DNA from: Narthecium ossifragum
Lineage: Eukaryota; Streptophyta; Magnoliopsida; Dioscoreales; Nartheciaceae
Reading direction: 5' to 3'
NCBI GenBank assembly: GCA_963920575.1
Contig: OY986969.1
Span: 18,213,288 to 18,277,287, forward strand
Length of the DNA: 64,000 nt
The position numbers were made by a program, and so were the translations under genes. The number at the start of each line of letters is the position of its first letter. Within the stretch, counting starts at the first letter, position 1. A model generated the notes under the pieces. The model worked only from the letters and a program-made list of their open reading frames with translations, was not told the origin of the DNA and did no database searches. Shown one piece after another: positions 47,277 to 58,329 of this stretch.

Positions 47277-47727
47277 TGATAAGACGTGAAAAGTGCACAA
47301 ATCACCCTTTTAACGATGTCTTGTTAGTCTCCGAGTAATGCTATTTTGATAGTCTATGATGTATTTCAGGTATAAGAGCCTTCAATGAAGATTAGATCAT
47401 GTTTGGTGCTAAAATGAACAAATAAAGAACCTGCTAGGAGCAAAGGAATGAAGATGGATTAACTTTGAAGATTAAACTGTACCTGCTCAGGAAGAACCAG
47501 ATGATGTATCATATATGGTTGGAAAGCTCTTTAAGTCTAGTTTTGGGAGAAGTTTACGGTTCGTGAGTCCGAGTTTTCTAAAAGAAGTTATGACATGTTT
47601 AGTACCAATGGCGCAGTCTGGATGGCAAAATAGTAAATACTCAGGAAAGAAAGATCGATCCGTCTCCCTAGTAGGATCGATCCGTCTATGCAGTAGACTG
47701 ACAGAACGCATATTTTTTAGACGATCA
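47277..47727 (+). repeat. Truncated 3' LTR of the Athila-like element (451 bp)
   Basis: It is about 95 percent identical by eye to the first 451 bp of the 5' LTR, then stops at GACGATCA. The target duplication ATCTC follows at once. The remaining 1.27 kb of the LTR, with TATA box, R and U5, is missing. Confidence 0.85.
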
Positions 47728-47990
47728 ATCTCCAAAATTGAAGACCAAATTACAGAGTTGGAGACTCAGATTGCTCAACTTAAAACTCAAAGGAATTATC
47801 TGGTCCGGGAGATTGCTCGAAAGATTGATGAGAGCAGAACAAATATTGAAGAATATATTGCTCTGGAAGCTAGCTTTTCAAAAGACCATTAAATTGAACT
47901 TAACGCTGATCTGGTGAAGAACAAGCATCATCATAGAAAGATTAGAGAAGACATCGCTCGTATATCTCCAAATCTTTCTATGAGGAAATA
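47728..47990 (+). pseudogene. Coiled-coil tail of the PMD frame, second part
   Basis: The frame reads SKIEDQITELETQIAQLKTQ and continues helical (REIARKIDESRTNIEEYIAL). An in-frame stop lies near 47890, then NKHHHRKIREDIARISPN and a final stop near 47990. It continues the coiled coil of 36628-36939. It ends about 110 bp from the convergent end of pol. Confidence 0.6.
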
Positions 47991-48099
47991 ATTTTGTAAT
48001 TGCTACAATGATTGATGATATTTCAAGTTATAACTTATGACAATATTTACTATCATCGTCCATTATCTGGACGTTTCTTTTACTTTTTTACTCTTTGCT

Positions 48100-50124
48100 T
48101 TACATTGATCGGTAATATTTTTGAAGATATCGACCATTTATCATTGATCGATGTAATACCCCTTCAAGATTTCTTAGTTGATATGACTCGTTTGGTAAAA
48201 CTTGGTCGACCACAAATGGTCCCTCCCAATTGGGCGACCACTTCCCATATTTAGGGTCATTTTGATCTATAGGTAAGATCGTTTTCCAAACTAAGTCTCC
48301 TTCTTGAAAATTTCTAGTCACGACCCTTTTATTATAGATATCGGCCACTTTTAATTTTTGTGTTTCAATATTTTCCAAGGCAATCGCTCGTTGTTCATCG
48401 AGCTCCAAAATATTATACATTAATGCCTCTTGATACTCTTCATTAGTTAGGTCATATTGTCCTAAAACTCTGGATGATAGAACATTTATTTCAGCAGGTA
48501 AAACTGCCTCTTGGCCATATACCAATTAGAAAGGTGTAACCTTAGTACTAAACTTAGGTGTTGTCCTATGTGCCCATAATGCTCTCAATAAACCTTCATG
48601 CCATTGTCTTGGGTTATTGTCCATCGTTTTGCTTATGATCGACTTAATTGTTTTATTGGACACTTCAACTTCTCCATTAGATTGGGTATAAAATGGTGTA
48701 GAATTAACCATGTTAGTTTTATACTCGACCAAAAAATTCTTGACCTTAGTACTTACAAACATTATCCCTTGATCATATACTATTGTTTGTGGGATACCAA
48801 ATCTACAAATGATATGTTCCCGAATAAAATTTATGACTTGATCATCGGACACTGTTTTCAATGGGATAGCTTCTACCCATTTTGTAAAATAATATGTCGC
48901 CACAATAACAAACTTGTGCAACATTAACGATGGGGGTATATTTTCCCTATAATGTCGATCGCCCAACATCTAAATAGCCAAGGTTTAATTATGATCGGCA
49001 TATCATTGGATGGTGCTCTATGCAATGGGCCATGTCTTTGACAAGACTCACATCCTTTCGCATATTGAGCACACTCATCCCCCACGCGCAGCCAATAATA
49101 GCCATTGCGTATGATTAGCCAGCGCATTTTAATCCCTGATTGGTGCTCACCACAAACACCATTATGTATCTCACCCATGACTAGTTGTGACTCATCTGGA
49201 CTTAGACATCTTAACAAAATTCCATTTGGTCGACGTTTATATAAGACATCATTTTGTAGAAAATAATGGGTCGCTTTGAGACGAACTTTTCTATCAGTCT
49301 TGAGGGATGGATTTTGCAAAAATGATTTGATTGGGGTGCGCCAATCATGTCGCTCACTTATTTCATTGATCTCTATTGATCGAGAAGATCGCTCTACAGC
49401 AGAACGAATCATGCCGTATTTAAAATCGGCCATGCCCCCCAAGTGTTTTAAAACTTTATAGCCATATGCTATTTGGGCTAAATGTATTGGCTTCATCGTT
49501 CTGTAATCTTGGCACAAAAATTATTTCAAAATCATCGAATCGATTTAATAATTGTAAAGCGATCTGATGAAATGGAATTAGTATATCGTTCTGACACTTG
49601 TAATGGCCAAGGATATGGTTTATCACCAATTGTAAGTCATCTTTGATTTCTACAGTGGTCACTCCTAAATCTAACAATATCTCTAGGCCGATGATTAATG
49701 CTTCATACTCGGCCTGGTTATTTGTGGACAATTGTTCAAGTGTATAAGCAAATTTGTATTGGCGACCAATGGGTGATAGAGTTGAGATTCCAAGGCCAAC
49801 ACCATCAATTGTTTTGGAACCATCAAAGTACATCGCCCAAGCAGTGAGCGATACCATATTAATTTCTCGCTCTAATGCTTTTGGGATGTCTACATAAGGA
49901 TAGTCAGCTAAGAAATCGACTAATACTTGGCCCTTAACATCCTTTTGAGAGACAAAATGAATATCAAACTCAGCTAAAGTTAAAACCCAATAACCAATAC
50001 GCTGATGTAAAATTGGTCGAGAGAACAAAAACTTCATTACATTAAACTTGGATACAAAGTAGACAACTACAGGCTTTAAATAAGCTCTTAACTTTGTACA
50101 CTGATCGCTCACAAACGTTGTCAT
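48100..50124 (-). pseudogene. Tat-lineage Ty3/gypsy pol: RNase H and integrase, broken
   Basis: Read on the minus strand, the first part ends the Ty3-type RNase H (GYWVLTLAEFDIHFVSQKDV, KGQVLVDFLADYP). Next comes the extra RNase H domain typical of the Tat lineage (AMYFDGSKTIDGVGLGIST, NNQAEYEALIIGLEI, EIKDDLQLVINHI). Then come an integrase zinc-binding region (GEHQSGIK...CAQYAKGCESCQRHG) and an integrase core (DIIGKI; IVYDQGIMF; NGEVEVSNKTIK), with the GQEAVLPAEI tail. Frameshifts near 49490 and 48945 and a stop at 48526-48528 disable it. Further upstream pieces are at 51378-51438 and 53879-53948, beyond two solo LTRs. The order fits a Tat element whose 3' half carries the antisense PMD frame. 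Confidence 0.85.
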
Positions 50125-50129
50125 TAAAA

Positions 50130-51377
50130 TGTTGCAAACTCAATCAAATATAAATTTATAATCCTTATTCAATCACTACACTACTAGGTAAAATAGTGGT
50201 GAAGTCGAGAGTCGATTCACAGGAAAAACGTTGGAAATCAAAATCAATTCTCAAAACCCTAAAACTAAGGAAAAGAATCAAGGATAGAATAATGTTATCT
50301 AAACTAATAAAGAAAAGAAATAAAAGGTTGATCAATTTGAATCAATGGATAAGTGACTTAGGAATTACTCAATCCACCCTAGTTTCGTTATTAGTCTTTT
50401 CTAGTTATCATCTTGTTCCCTTCTCTCAACATTATGGATCATATGGCTACAAGCTCACATGAATTCCTAAAAGAAAGTTAATGTTTCCAACGGCATAACC
50501 TATCTTTGCTTGGCATAGATTGTCTTTGGTCCTACGATTACCTTAAATTATACTACTCCTAATGACCTTGGCACAACTTATCTTCGCGTAGCATAGCTTA
50601 TCTCAAAGGCAAACCAATAACTTCATGAAAACCATCTCATAAATCTCTACAATCAATCATAGAAATCATGTAGGACTGAAAGTACGTCAAGGGAACTCTG
50701 TTCCTTCAACTCTATTAACAATAAAATCATATTTATGAGATCATGCATCGAGAAGTTCACAAGAATCAAACTAAAGAAAAACCAAAACTACACTAGGGTT
50801 TCATGAATAATCCTAAGTACAATAATTAGCAACTCATCTTTTGGATGAACGCCATCGGGTTGGAATACGAAGCTGTCACCATCCGCATCCTCGCTGTCTT
50901 CTCCTTAATTCCCTCTCCAAAGATTGTCAAAAAGATGATAAATTCGGCCAGCCAACACCTTCTTATAGGTGTATTCCCGGAATTAGGGTTTTGGACTTAT
51001 TTGGAATATTTGGAGAATATTCTCCTGAGCATCGACGGACCAGTTTTCCAACAGCTATATATCTTTATCTTCTTCAAAACTGGTATTAATCCATCAGGCA
51101 TCTCGCAAACTTTCCAACATGAAAGTTGTATATCTTGAAGTCTTCTACTACGTGCTAAATTTACAGAATATTTGGACTTATAGAGAATATTCTCTCGACA
51201 GGCGACGAAGCAGTCTTTTCACATAAATTCATCCTTTTAGTCGAAATTCTTATCTTTCTTCTCAAATCATGATTAAACCTGAAATCAACAAACAAACTAT
51301 TAAATATAACTACTCTAGGCCTAACAAAGGTAATTTAAGGGGTTTAATTATGAATATTTAGTGACTCATCATACACA
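50130..51377 (-). repeat. Solo LTR inserted in the Tat pol
   Basis: On the minus strand it runs from TGTGTATGATGAGTCAC to GAGTTTGCAACA. TAAAA flanks both sides (50125-50129 and 51378-51382). Removing it restores the RNase H frame (SAIERLCLALYF-type sequence joins to the part at 50124). It is 1248 bp and belongs to a different family from the other LTRs. Confidence 0.85.
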
Positions 51378-51438
51378 TAAAATACAAGGCCAAACATAAC
51401 CTTTCTATGGCCGAGTACTTTTTGTTCATAAGACAACA

Positions 51439-53878
51439 TGTGAGGACCTGTCCCTCTACCCCTGTGGCTCGTTGTGGACCGCAAGGGCAATTTGGTAAAT
51501 TACGCATTGTTGGTTTGTTTCACACCCGCGTGTGCACACACTGACCTTGTTTATGTTAGTGCTTGTTTAGAATGGCTAGGTGGACCCGGGATCGGAAGAT
51601 CCCAGCTCGGGCGCACGGAAGCTTGCCTTTGGGCAGCAGACGACCCTTGAGCGATCGATCACTCCTTGGAACGATCGATCGGACTCGTGAGCGAGTCGGT
51701 GGGTTTTGACCTGCTCGGATCGATCCGACTTGGTGCTGGGATCGATCCGGGACGCGAGCGATCGATCGCTCCTTGGAGCGATCGATCGGAATCGCGTCGG
51801 TGGCTTTTTTGCTTCGCGAGGACGGCCGCCGCTGGCCGTCGCTCTCTCTTGTCAGAAGGGGAGGACTTTTCCTCCCCTCCTTCGCCTTTTCCCCGTCTTT
51901 CCCGGCTGTCCCCTCCCCCTTTTCCTCCTTTTCTTCTTCCCCTTCTTCCTTCTTCTTCTTCCCTTCTCTTTTCTTCTCTCCCGACGTTGCTCTTCCCCTG
52001 TTTTTCCGGCAGCCACCTTCCCCTCTTCCGTTCTCCCTCCTCCGACCATCAAATTGGGTGTTCTAAGGCTCGTTGGATCCGTGGCAAGGAGAGGAAGGCT
52101 TCTGGTGTGGTTTGGAGGCTTGTTGGTGTCTTGTTCCGAGGGATCAACCGCGATTAGCATTCTTCGGTAGGTTCTTCTACCTACTGTGTTGTTTTTGGGT
52201 TTTCTTTTGATCTAGCCGTTGGATCTTGTTGATCTTTGTCTTGTTGGATTCCTCATGCCTAGTAGAATTTCTGATATGGGTTTTATGATCTTTAGTTGAG
52301 ATCTTAGTAGGTTTTATGCATGATTAAGTTCGGATTCTCTGTTTTCTGCTGTTCTTGAAGAACATCCGGCTTGCGGCATGTTTTCCGGCCGGCACATACT
52401 TGATCTTGGGTTTTGATAAACATAAGAGTTGTAGATCTCTTCGTTAGCTTTTCATTCCATTTTATTTCGTATTTTTCTGATTTGTCTACGAATGGTTATG
52501 AATTGTTTGCTTGAGGGCTGCGTTGCAGCAATTAATTGGTAAGTTAATTTGATTAACGGTTTTGATTAGTGTTTTTCTGTTAATCCAACCGTTGGATGAT
52601 TATGGATTTTGGATATGATGATCCTGGTATATACACCTACTGATGGCTAAGTTGGATCTTGAATCCGACGTCGTTTGAACGTCGGATCGACGGGATCAAT
52701 TAGCCTATAGTAGAGGACTTTTGAGTGTTTTGAATATAATATTATATTTCGGAATATAATATTATATTGTTTGCTGTTCATTATCGTTTTCGGGGTTGCT
52801 TCCCGTTGCTGGAGTTCGTGGTCGACGGTCGTGGTAACGTCGTAATGCCGGGACCCGCTGCGGATCGGCTGGCAGCGGTCGGTAGTACCGCTGCAGCGAT
52901 CCGGTTGACTTGTATGCTATCCTTGACATACAGTTGCATGCCTATCTCCTGTTTGTGTATGTCATAGCATGCATTGTTGAATTGTGCATTAGTTGCATTG
53001 GTTAGGGCGTGGGTGATCTTTGGGTCGCCGTCTCGAGGCTGGAAGCTCGGATTTAACCCTAGAACCGGGGTTGGGTAGTTTGGACCCGGTTTGAATTGTG
53101 GTGTCCAGTCGAATTTGATGATAGGCCTAGAGGACTGGTACACCTGTTGCTTGATGATGATTAGAGGTCGTGTCGGCCTCAAGTCAGGTGTTGAGGATGC
53201 CACCGGTGGCGGGTTTTATTCTTTGGGCAGTGTCCGTTCCTGCCAGTAGGGGATCAGTGTAGGCCCAGTACATGATGGGTGACTACAGCTGGCACCCTGC
53301 GACACTAGGTGTATCCAGGATGGGCCCAGTCCGTTGAGGTGACCATGGTTGGATATACCTAGAGATCACCGGTGAAGGGTAATGGGACCCTTGTAGCTCA
53401 CTCGAGTCTGGCTTGAGGACGATACTGTTGCGTTTCCCTCTTCCTTCTGTGTGGCGTAGTGTAGATCCCTACTGAGCTTAGTGCTCACACCTATCCGGGC
53501 TGCGTTTTGCAGGTGCAGGCGTCAGTTCTTCTTCTGTGGCTCCTACCGGGCAGTTGGTCGGTGGTGCGGCGGCGCCTGTTGGACTTTGAGAGGTGGCGAT
53601 CTTTACTACTTTCACCTTTTGCTAGTTAGTCTCCTACGGGAGTAATGTTGTATTTTGGATCTTCCCCGCTCCGAGGATATGTATATTTAACACTTTGAGT
53701 TTTAAATCTGTGGTTCGATGTTGTTAAATTAATATCTTTTAATTGAGGGTGCTTTTGGTGAATTGTTAGGGAGACCAATAGGTTAGAGGGAACCCTCGCC
53801 AGCTTTGTTTTTCGCGTTTTGTAGGTTCCTGTTCGCGTCGCCCGGCCCGGTTGGGCTTTCGCGGGTCGGGGCGCTACA
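51439..53878 (+). repeat. Solo LTR, TGTGAGG family, complete copy
   Basis: It starts TGTGAGGACCTGTCCC and ends GGTCGGGGCGCTACA (2440 bp). CAACA flanks it exactly (51434-51438 and 53879-53883). It lies in the Tat pol region. It has ATCGAT palindromes of the GAGCGATCGATCGCTC type (51651-51790), a pyrimidine-rich stretch, then GGTAGGTTCTTCTACC (52166). It is the best complete reference for the partial copy at 1-2806. Confidence 0.92.
51651..51790. repeat. Palindromic ATCGAT array, GCGATCGATCGC variant
   Basis: Six cores. At 51756-51790 two cores 20 bp apart flank GCTCCTTGGAGC, so arms and spacer form one nested inverted repeat. Confidence 0.85.
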
Positions 53879-53948
53879 CAACAACTGTCTACTTAGATAA
53901 TACACTACTCTCTCTACACCATCTTTACCATCGTGCGCCAAGAGACCT
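53879..53948 (-). pseudogene. Short upstream piece of the Tat pol
   Basis: The minus-strand frame reads DGKDGVERVVYYLSRQL, which fits the end of reverse transcriptase/start of RNase H in gypsy elements (YYLS.. motif). It is joined to the pol at 50124 by removing two solo LTRs. It is cut on its other side by the LTR starting at 53949. Confidence 0.6.
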
Positions 53949-54979
53949 TGTCCCACCCCGGCCCAGAAAACTCATTCGGTCTGGGGCATGAGGAGAAACC
54001 TACACTATTTACATCCGATACGGCGCGACAATACACAAAGCGGAATTACTTTGAACTTAAAGACTTCCAAGGGCATAAAGGTAAAACTAAATATTACATT
54101 GCGGAATAAAACTCAATCAAAAGAGGGAACAAAATTTCATATATTAAACGTCAAGTACATCATCCTCAAAATGTAACTATAAACAAAAGTTGTCAAAATA
54201 TACATCTGTCCTTGGAAAAAGGGGAAACCACAAAGTCCCGGATTCTGTCTCAAAAGGTAGGAGTGAGCAATAAACTCGGTAGGGTTCTACTCTACTCTAC
54301 GTCGCATAGGAAAAAGGGGAAATCACAAAGTCCTGGGTTCTGTCTCATCTCTAAGGGAAACTCATATTACGTCCACCGCCTACCCCATGGCACACACTCT
54401 GTGACCTCAACTATCAACAGCCGTCCCTCTCAACCACCAAGCGCCCAGCACTGAACAACAAAGGGGTAGGACCCAGGGCAGCACATAACTTCCCTTAACA
54501 CGGATACTGAGTATGAGACGAGAACTCTAAGCGACCTCTACACCTCAAACAACAGATAGTAGCCAACTGGACCCATCCTCGAGAATATAGAGATTTCGCG
54601 TAACAATCACGCCCTAGTCCTTGCTACCCAACCACGCTCCTAGAGCTAGATCCGAGCTATCTGAGAGCCTCGGATCGGCGAACACCCTATTCACCCGCTC
54701 CCTAGACTTATGCTCTAATGCAAACAAGATGTATGCAATGCTCATGCACAGATAAAGAGATATAAGCATGCAACAAGATGACATCAATTATACAGGGCTA
54801 GGCATAGCCTATTGCTAGCCAAAAGGGGTGAGCATAGCAAGGGTCTCAAATACATATAAGCTATACTAGCAATACAACGATTAGAGCAAAGCGATAACAC
54901 ATATATACAATAATCTTCAGTGCTCTCCGGCACCTGACAAACTAAGGTTCCAAAGTTACCCCGTAGGTAACTGGCCAAC
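53949..54979 (-). repeat. LTR part, TGTGAGG family, broken by a nested LTR
   Basis: The plus-strand start TGTCCCACCCCGGCCCAG matches the terminal block of the LTR at 28223. Further blocks (the three-cornered 'ggctagatccgagc' region) run parallel for about 1 kb. Then the solo LTR 54980-56801 interrupts it. Its continuation to the right is not recognised, so the far end and target duplication are unknown. Confidence 0.65.
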
Positions 54980-56801
54980 TGATGTCACTCAAATGTGTCA
55001 CACATAGCGGTCACGGTGCAGTACATCATAAGAGAGGTCGAACCCACAGAGAGACAAGCAGGAAAGATCCAGAAACACAGATAACAATATATCGAAAACA
55101 ATCAAGAGCGAAAAAGTTAAGAAAATAGATCGAAGATGTAATAATAAGATAAAGTTAACGAAAGAAATTAAGATTTAAATGAGGCTAGGATTCAGAAATC
55201 ACGTCACTCAGATTTAAGTTCTTCTCTTCTCAATGGTTCATATAATACTCAGTTAAGGGATTCACATCCCAATCACCTTAACTGGAAGATATGGTTCTAT
55301 AAACCTAACAAAATATATAAATGTCTGTTCCTACGACTGGTTCTTCCCTTTTAACTCTAACTTCATCCAACCCAAACCTTAGAATACACTATACCGGCTA
55401 TCACTACAGACAACGCGCAGCAAAAGTTCATCGGGACAAAGCCCTAACTCTATCTAACCAGCTCTCTAAGAATACACAATACCAACTCTCACAATCGGCA
55501 ATGCATAGCAAAGATTTCACGAGATAAAGTAGGTAAACGATAGATAAAACTATGGGATTATAAGATCATGAAAGAAGCATGACTGGATTCATAATATTAA
55601 TCATCCACATAGAAATCTATAATCTGAAAATAATCTTTGAAGAACCAATACATAGAAAAGAGTTTAACAATAAAGATTAAGACTATGAACCATTGTTGGA
55701 GAAGAAGCCCTAGTTCTCGCTAGATCATCCGTCCGCCATGCCCTCGGATTACTCGACCATGGATGGAGATTTCTTGGTCTTCTTTCTTGCTTTTTCTCCC
55801 CTCCAAAGCTCTGTAGAAAACCCCCTTGGAACCAGCCTAATTTCGGATTAAATAAGCATATATGTAGGGGAACTCCCAAAATTAGGGTTTTAGTTTAGTT
55901 GGACTTCTAGTGTAACTCGGATTTCTTGAATTAATCCTAGCAGCCCTATTCCGGTCGTAGTTGGGTCCAATCCAGCCGAAATTTGGAAACTTCGTAAACA
56001 CGAAAGTTATAGATTATGACGTCTTCTGTCCTCTCCTGAAGATTTCATAATATTCAGAGTTATCTGGAATATTTGACGAATATTCTTCTCAGCTTCGACA
56101 GAACAGTTTTCCAGCTTGTGTAACTTCATCTATTCTTCCAATCTACTATCACTCCATCCCGAATCTCACAAAATGTCCAACATAAAAGTTGTAGATCTCT
56201 GAGCCTTCTATCATGTGTTCAAAGTTTAGAATATTTAAACTTCCAGAGAATATGTTACAAATATTTTCCCACCAGTCGACGAAACTGTATTCCTCCTCAT
56301 TTGCTGTAATTTGGGTCGCCCTGAGTACGATCGATCCTTTGTAAGTCAAAGGATCGATCCTTCTCAGTAGGATGGATAGCAGGATCAATCTTTTTGTGAT
56401 CATCTAAAAAGTATGCGTTCTGTCAGGGTTGGATCGATCCCTTGATAGAGTAAGATCGATCCTTTGAGCATCAGATGATCTTCTTCTTCCGTAACTGCTA
56501 TGTCTGCACCTCTCATACTCAAAATAGCATATCTTCCTCTGAGAAACTCCAAATCATGAAGCGTAAAAACTCTCGGAAACTAGACTTCTAGAGCTTTCCA
56601 ACCATATATGACATATCATCTGGTTTCTTCCGAGAAGGTACAGGTTTGGTGTTAAAGACCCATCCTTGATTCAATCTCCTGCATAATACAAATAACTTTG
56701 TGAAGCAACATATACGGACGAAATCACCTATATTAATCATGAAAACTAAGCAAATAAGCTGCTCTTAGTCATGTTCAGAGTGCACTTTCATGCACTCATC
56801 A
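54980..56801 (-). repeat. Solo LTR, TGATRAG family, copy 3
   Basis: The plus-strand ends are TGATGTCACTCAAATGTG and TGCACTCATCA. CCAAC flanks both sides (54975-54979 and 56802-56806). It is 1822 bp, with few ATCGAT palindromes (56325-56470). Confidence 0.9.
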
Positions 56802-58329
56802 CCAACAACCAAGTGACAATAATAATCGAGCCAATTTTGGCATTGCAACAGCGTCCTCAGCCGTCAATCGAAATTGCTACAAGGGGATACAACCCCGACC
56901 AAGCCAACAAGCCACACATACAAGATATAATATACCGATAACGTTATGAGTTGGTATGCCATTTCAATGTGCTCTGGATCGGTAACCAGACACCCGAACA
57001 ATAAACCATTTCATCGGTACATATCTACCGTTAGAACACTATCCGGCTTCTACCACTATCTATCCGTAGTCGCATACCGGATCTATTCGATTTACAACCC
57101 ATAGTCATGTACCGATACGTTGTAGAATGAAATTGGTACCATTGTACCGATCAATTGTGGTATCAGGATTCTCGCTGAGCTCTATCTATCGGTGGGTAAC
57201 TACTGATAAAATGGCCCACTGTTCGGGTACGTTACTACCGAACCAGAGCTTCTTAACATTGCTTTTTAGTGTATCGATCATCGTCTTAAGGTACTATTAC
57301 ATACATGGTCCGTATTAGCGTAACGACAAGTATCAACGTTGGTCGATAGGTCTCTACTGATATGTCAAACACTTGATTAAAGATGCGCATGAACAGCTTT
57401 AATTTTCCTCTACCTAAATCAAATCCACAACACTCAACACAATGTAACAACTCACAATGTTGACATCACAATGTCATCACTCAGAATGTGTCATATACCA
57501 ATCAGGTTCAACCATACACACTCACAAACCAAACATGACTCGTACACTAGTAGCTGAGGATTCGTGGTCATTATACCACGAATATATGACATGCATACCA
57601 CGAATCAGACCATTCAATCCTATACCCATGGAATCTGATCATGATTCAAATCTAGAAATTTACGACTTCAACAATGTTCACATCCCAATGTACAATTGCA
57701 AATGTCCATTGAACATGATTCGTTTCCGCTACATCGATAGGTACATCAGTACGAAGTTAAGGATAGACTTCATGCGAACAAAGACAACAAATAATCAAAT
57801 TGAGAATGATATCCATCCAGCCCATCATGAATCCTCCCCTCTCGTACTACGAACCCCTTCAATGACGCCGGATTGCATCTACACATTATACCGAGTTGAT
57901 TGAAACAAATAATGTCAATACAACAACAATTGGTGATCTACAAATTTACTCTACAAGTATGACATGTGGCCTAACCTTCAAAAGATCATTGTTACTTATA
58001 TGCAATAGTGAGTTAACAAATGACGAGTCTCTATTATCATTGGAATATGGGTATAAAGCAATGGGGTGTCCCGAATTTCTCAGCCATGGCGGTGTAACAT
58101 AATTGGTCGCGTTATAGGGAGGTCTTTCAAACTGCAAGCACATGTGTTCCGTATGAAAGGATTATGAGTGATGCACATATGAAGAGCATACAAAACAAGC
58201 AGATTTACGCACAAAAATCTGATGCTACTTACGCTTGCATTGAAGTTGGCGTGGAATGGTTGGCTCATAGCCAAACCATACGACGGCCCGATACCTGGTC
58301 CATTCGTCTATTATGCCAACGAATGTTAT
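56802..58329. other. Unassigned stretch rich in ACCGAT/ATCGGT motifs
   Basis: No family is recognised. Between 56930 and 57360 the motifs ACCGAT, ATCGGT and GGTAC recur in both orientations. A 148-codon plus frame (57457-57903) has no known domain and ordinary composition. The solo LTR at 58330 cuts the stretch. Confidence 0.5.

Larger units (their letters stand above)
36940..47727 (+). mobile_element. Athila-like non-autonomous LTR retrotransposon with a truncated 3' LTR
   Basis: The 5' LTR (36940-38657) is followed by a primer-binding site for tRNA-Asp. Next come a 480-codon acidic frame, a long non-coding interior, a polypurine tract and a 451-bp 3' LTR start. Both outer edges carry ATCTC (36935-36939 and 47728-47732). 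No gag, protease, reverse transcriptase or integrase is seen, so it depends on other elements. The Asp primer site and the 'GCGCTTGGTGGGAGGCAAACC' type sequence after the frame resemble Athila elements. Nested inside are a solo LTR (38993-40523) and a Pack-MULE-like element (42280-43739). Confidence 0.85.

Noticed and set aside
57457..57903. 148-codon plus-strand frame
   Set aside because: No recognised domain, no supporting splice or promoter pattern, and it lies in repeat-rich DNA; kept only as part of an unassigned stretch.
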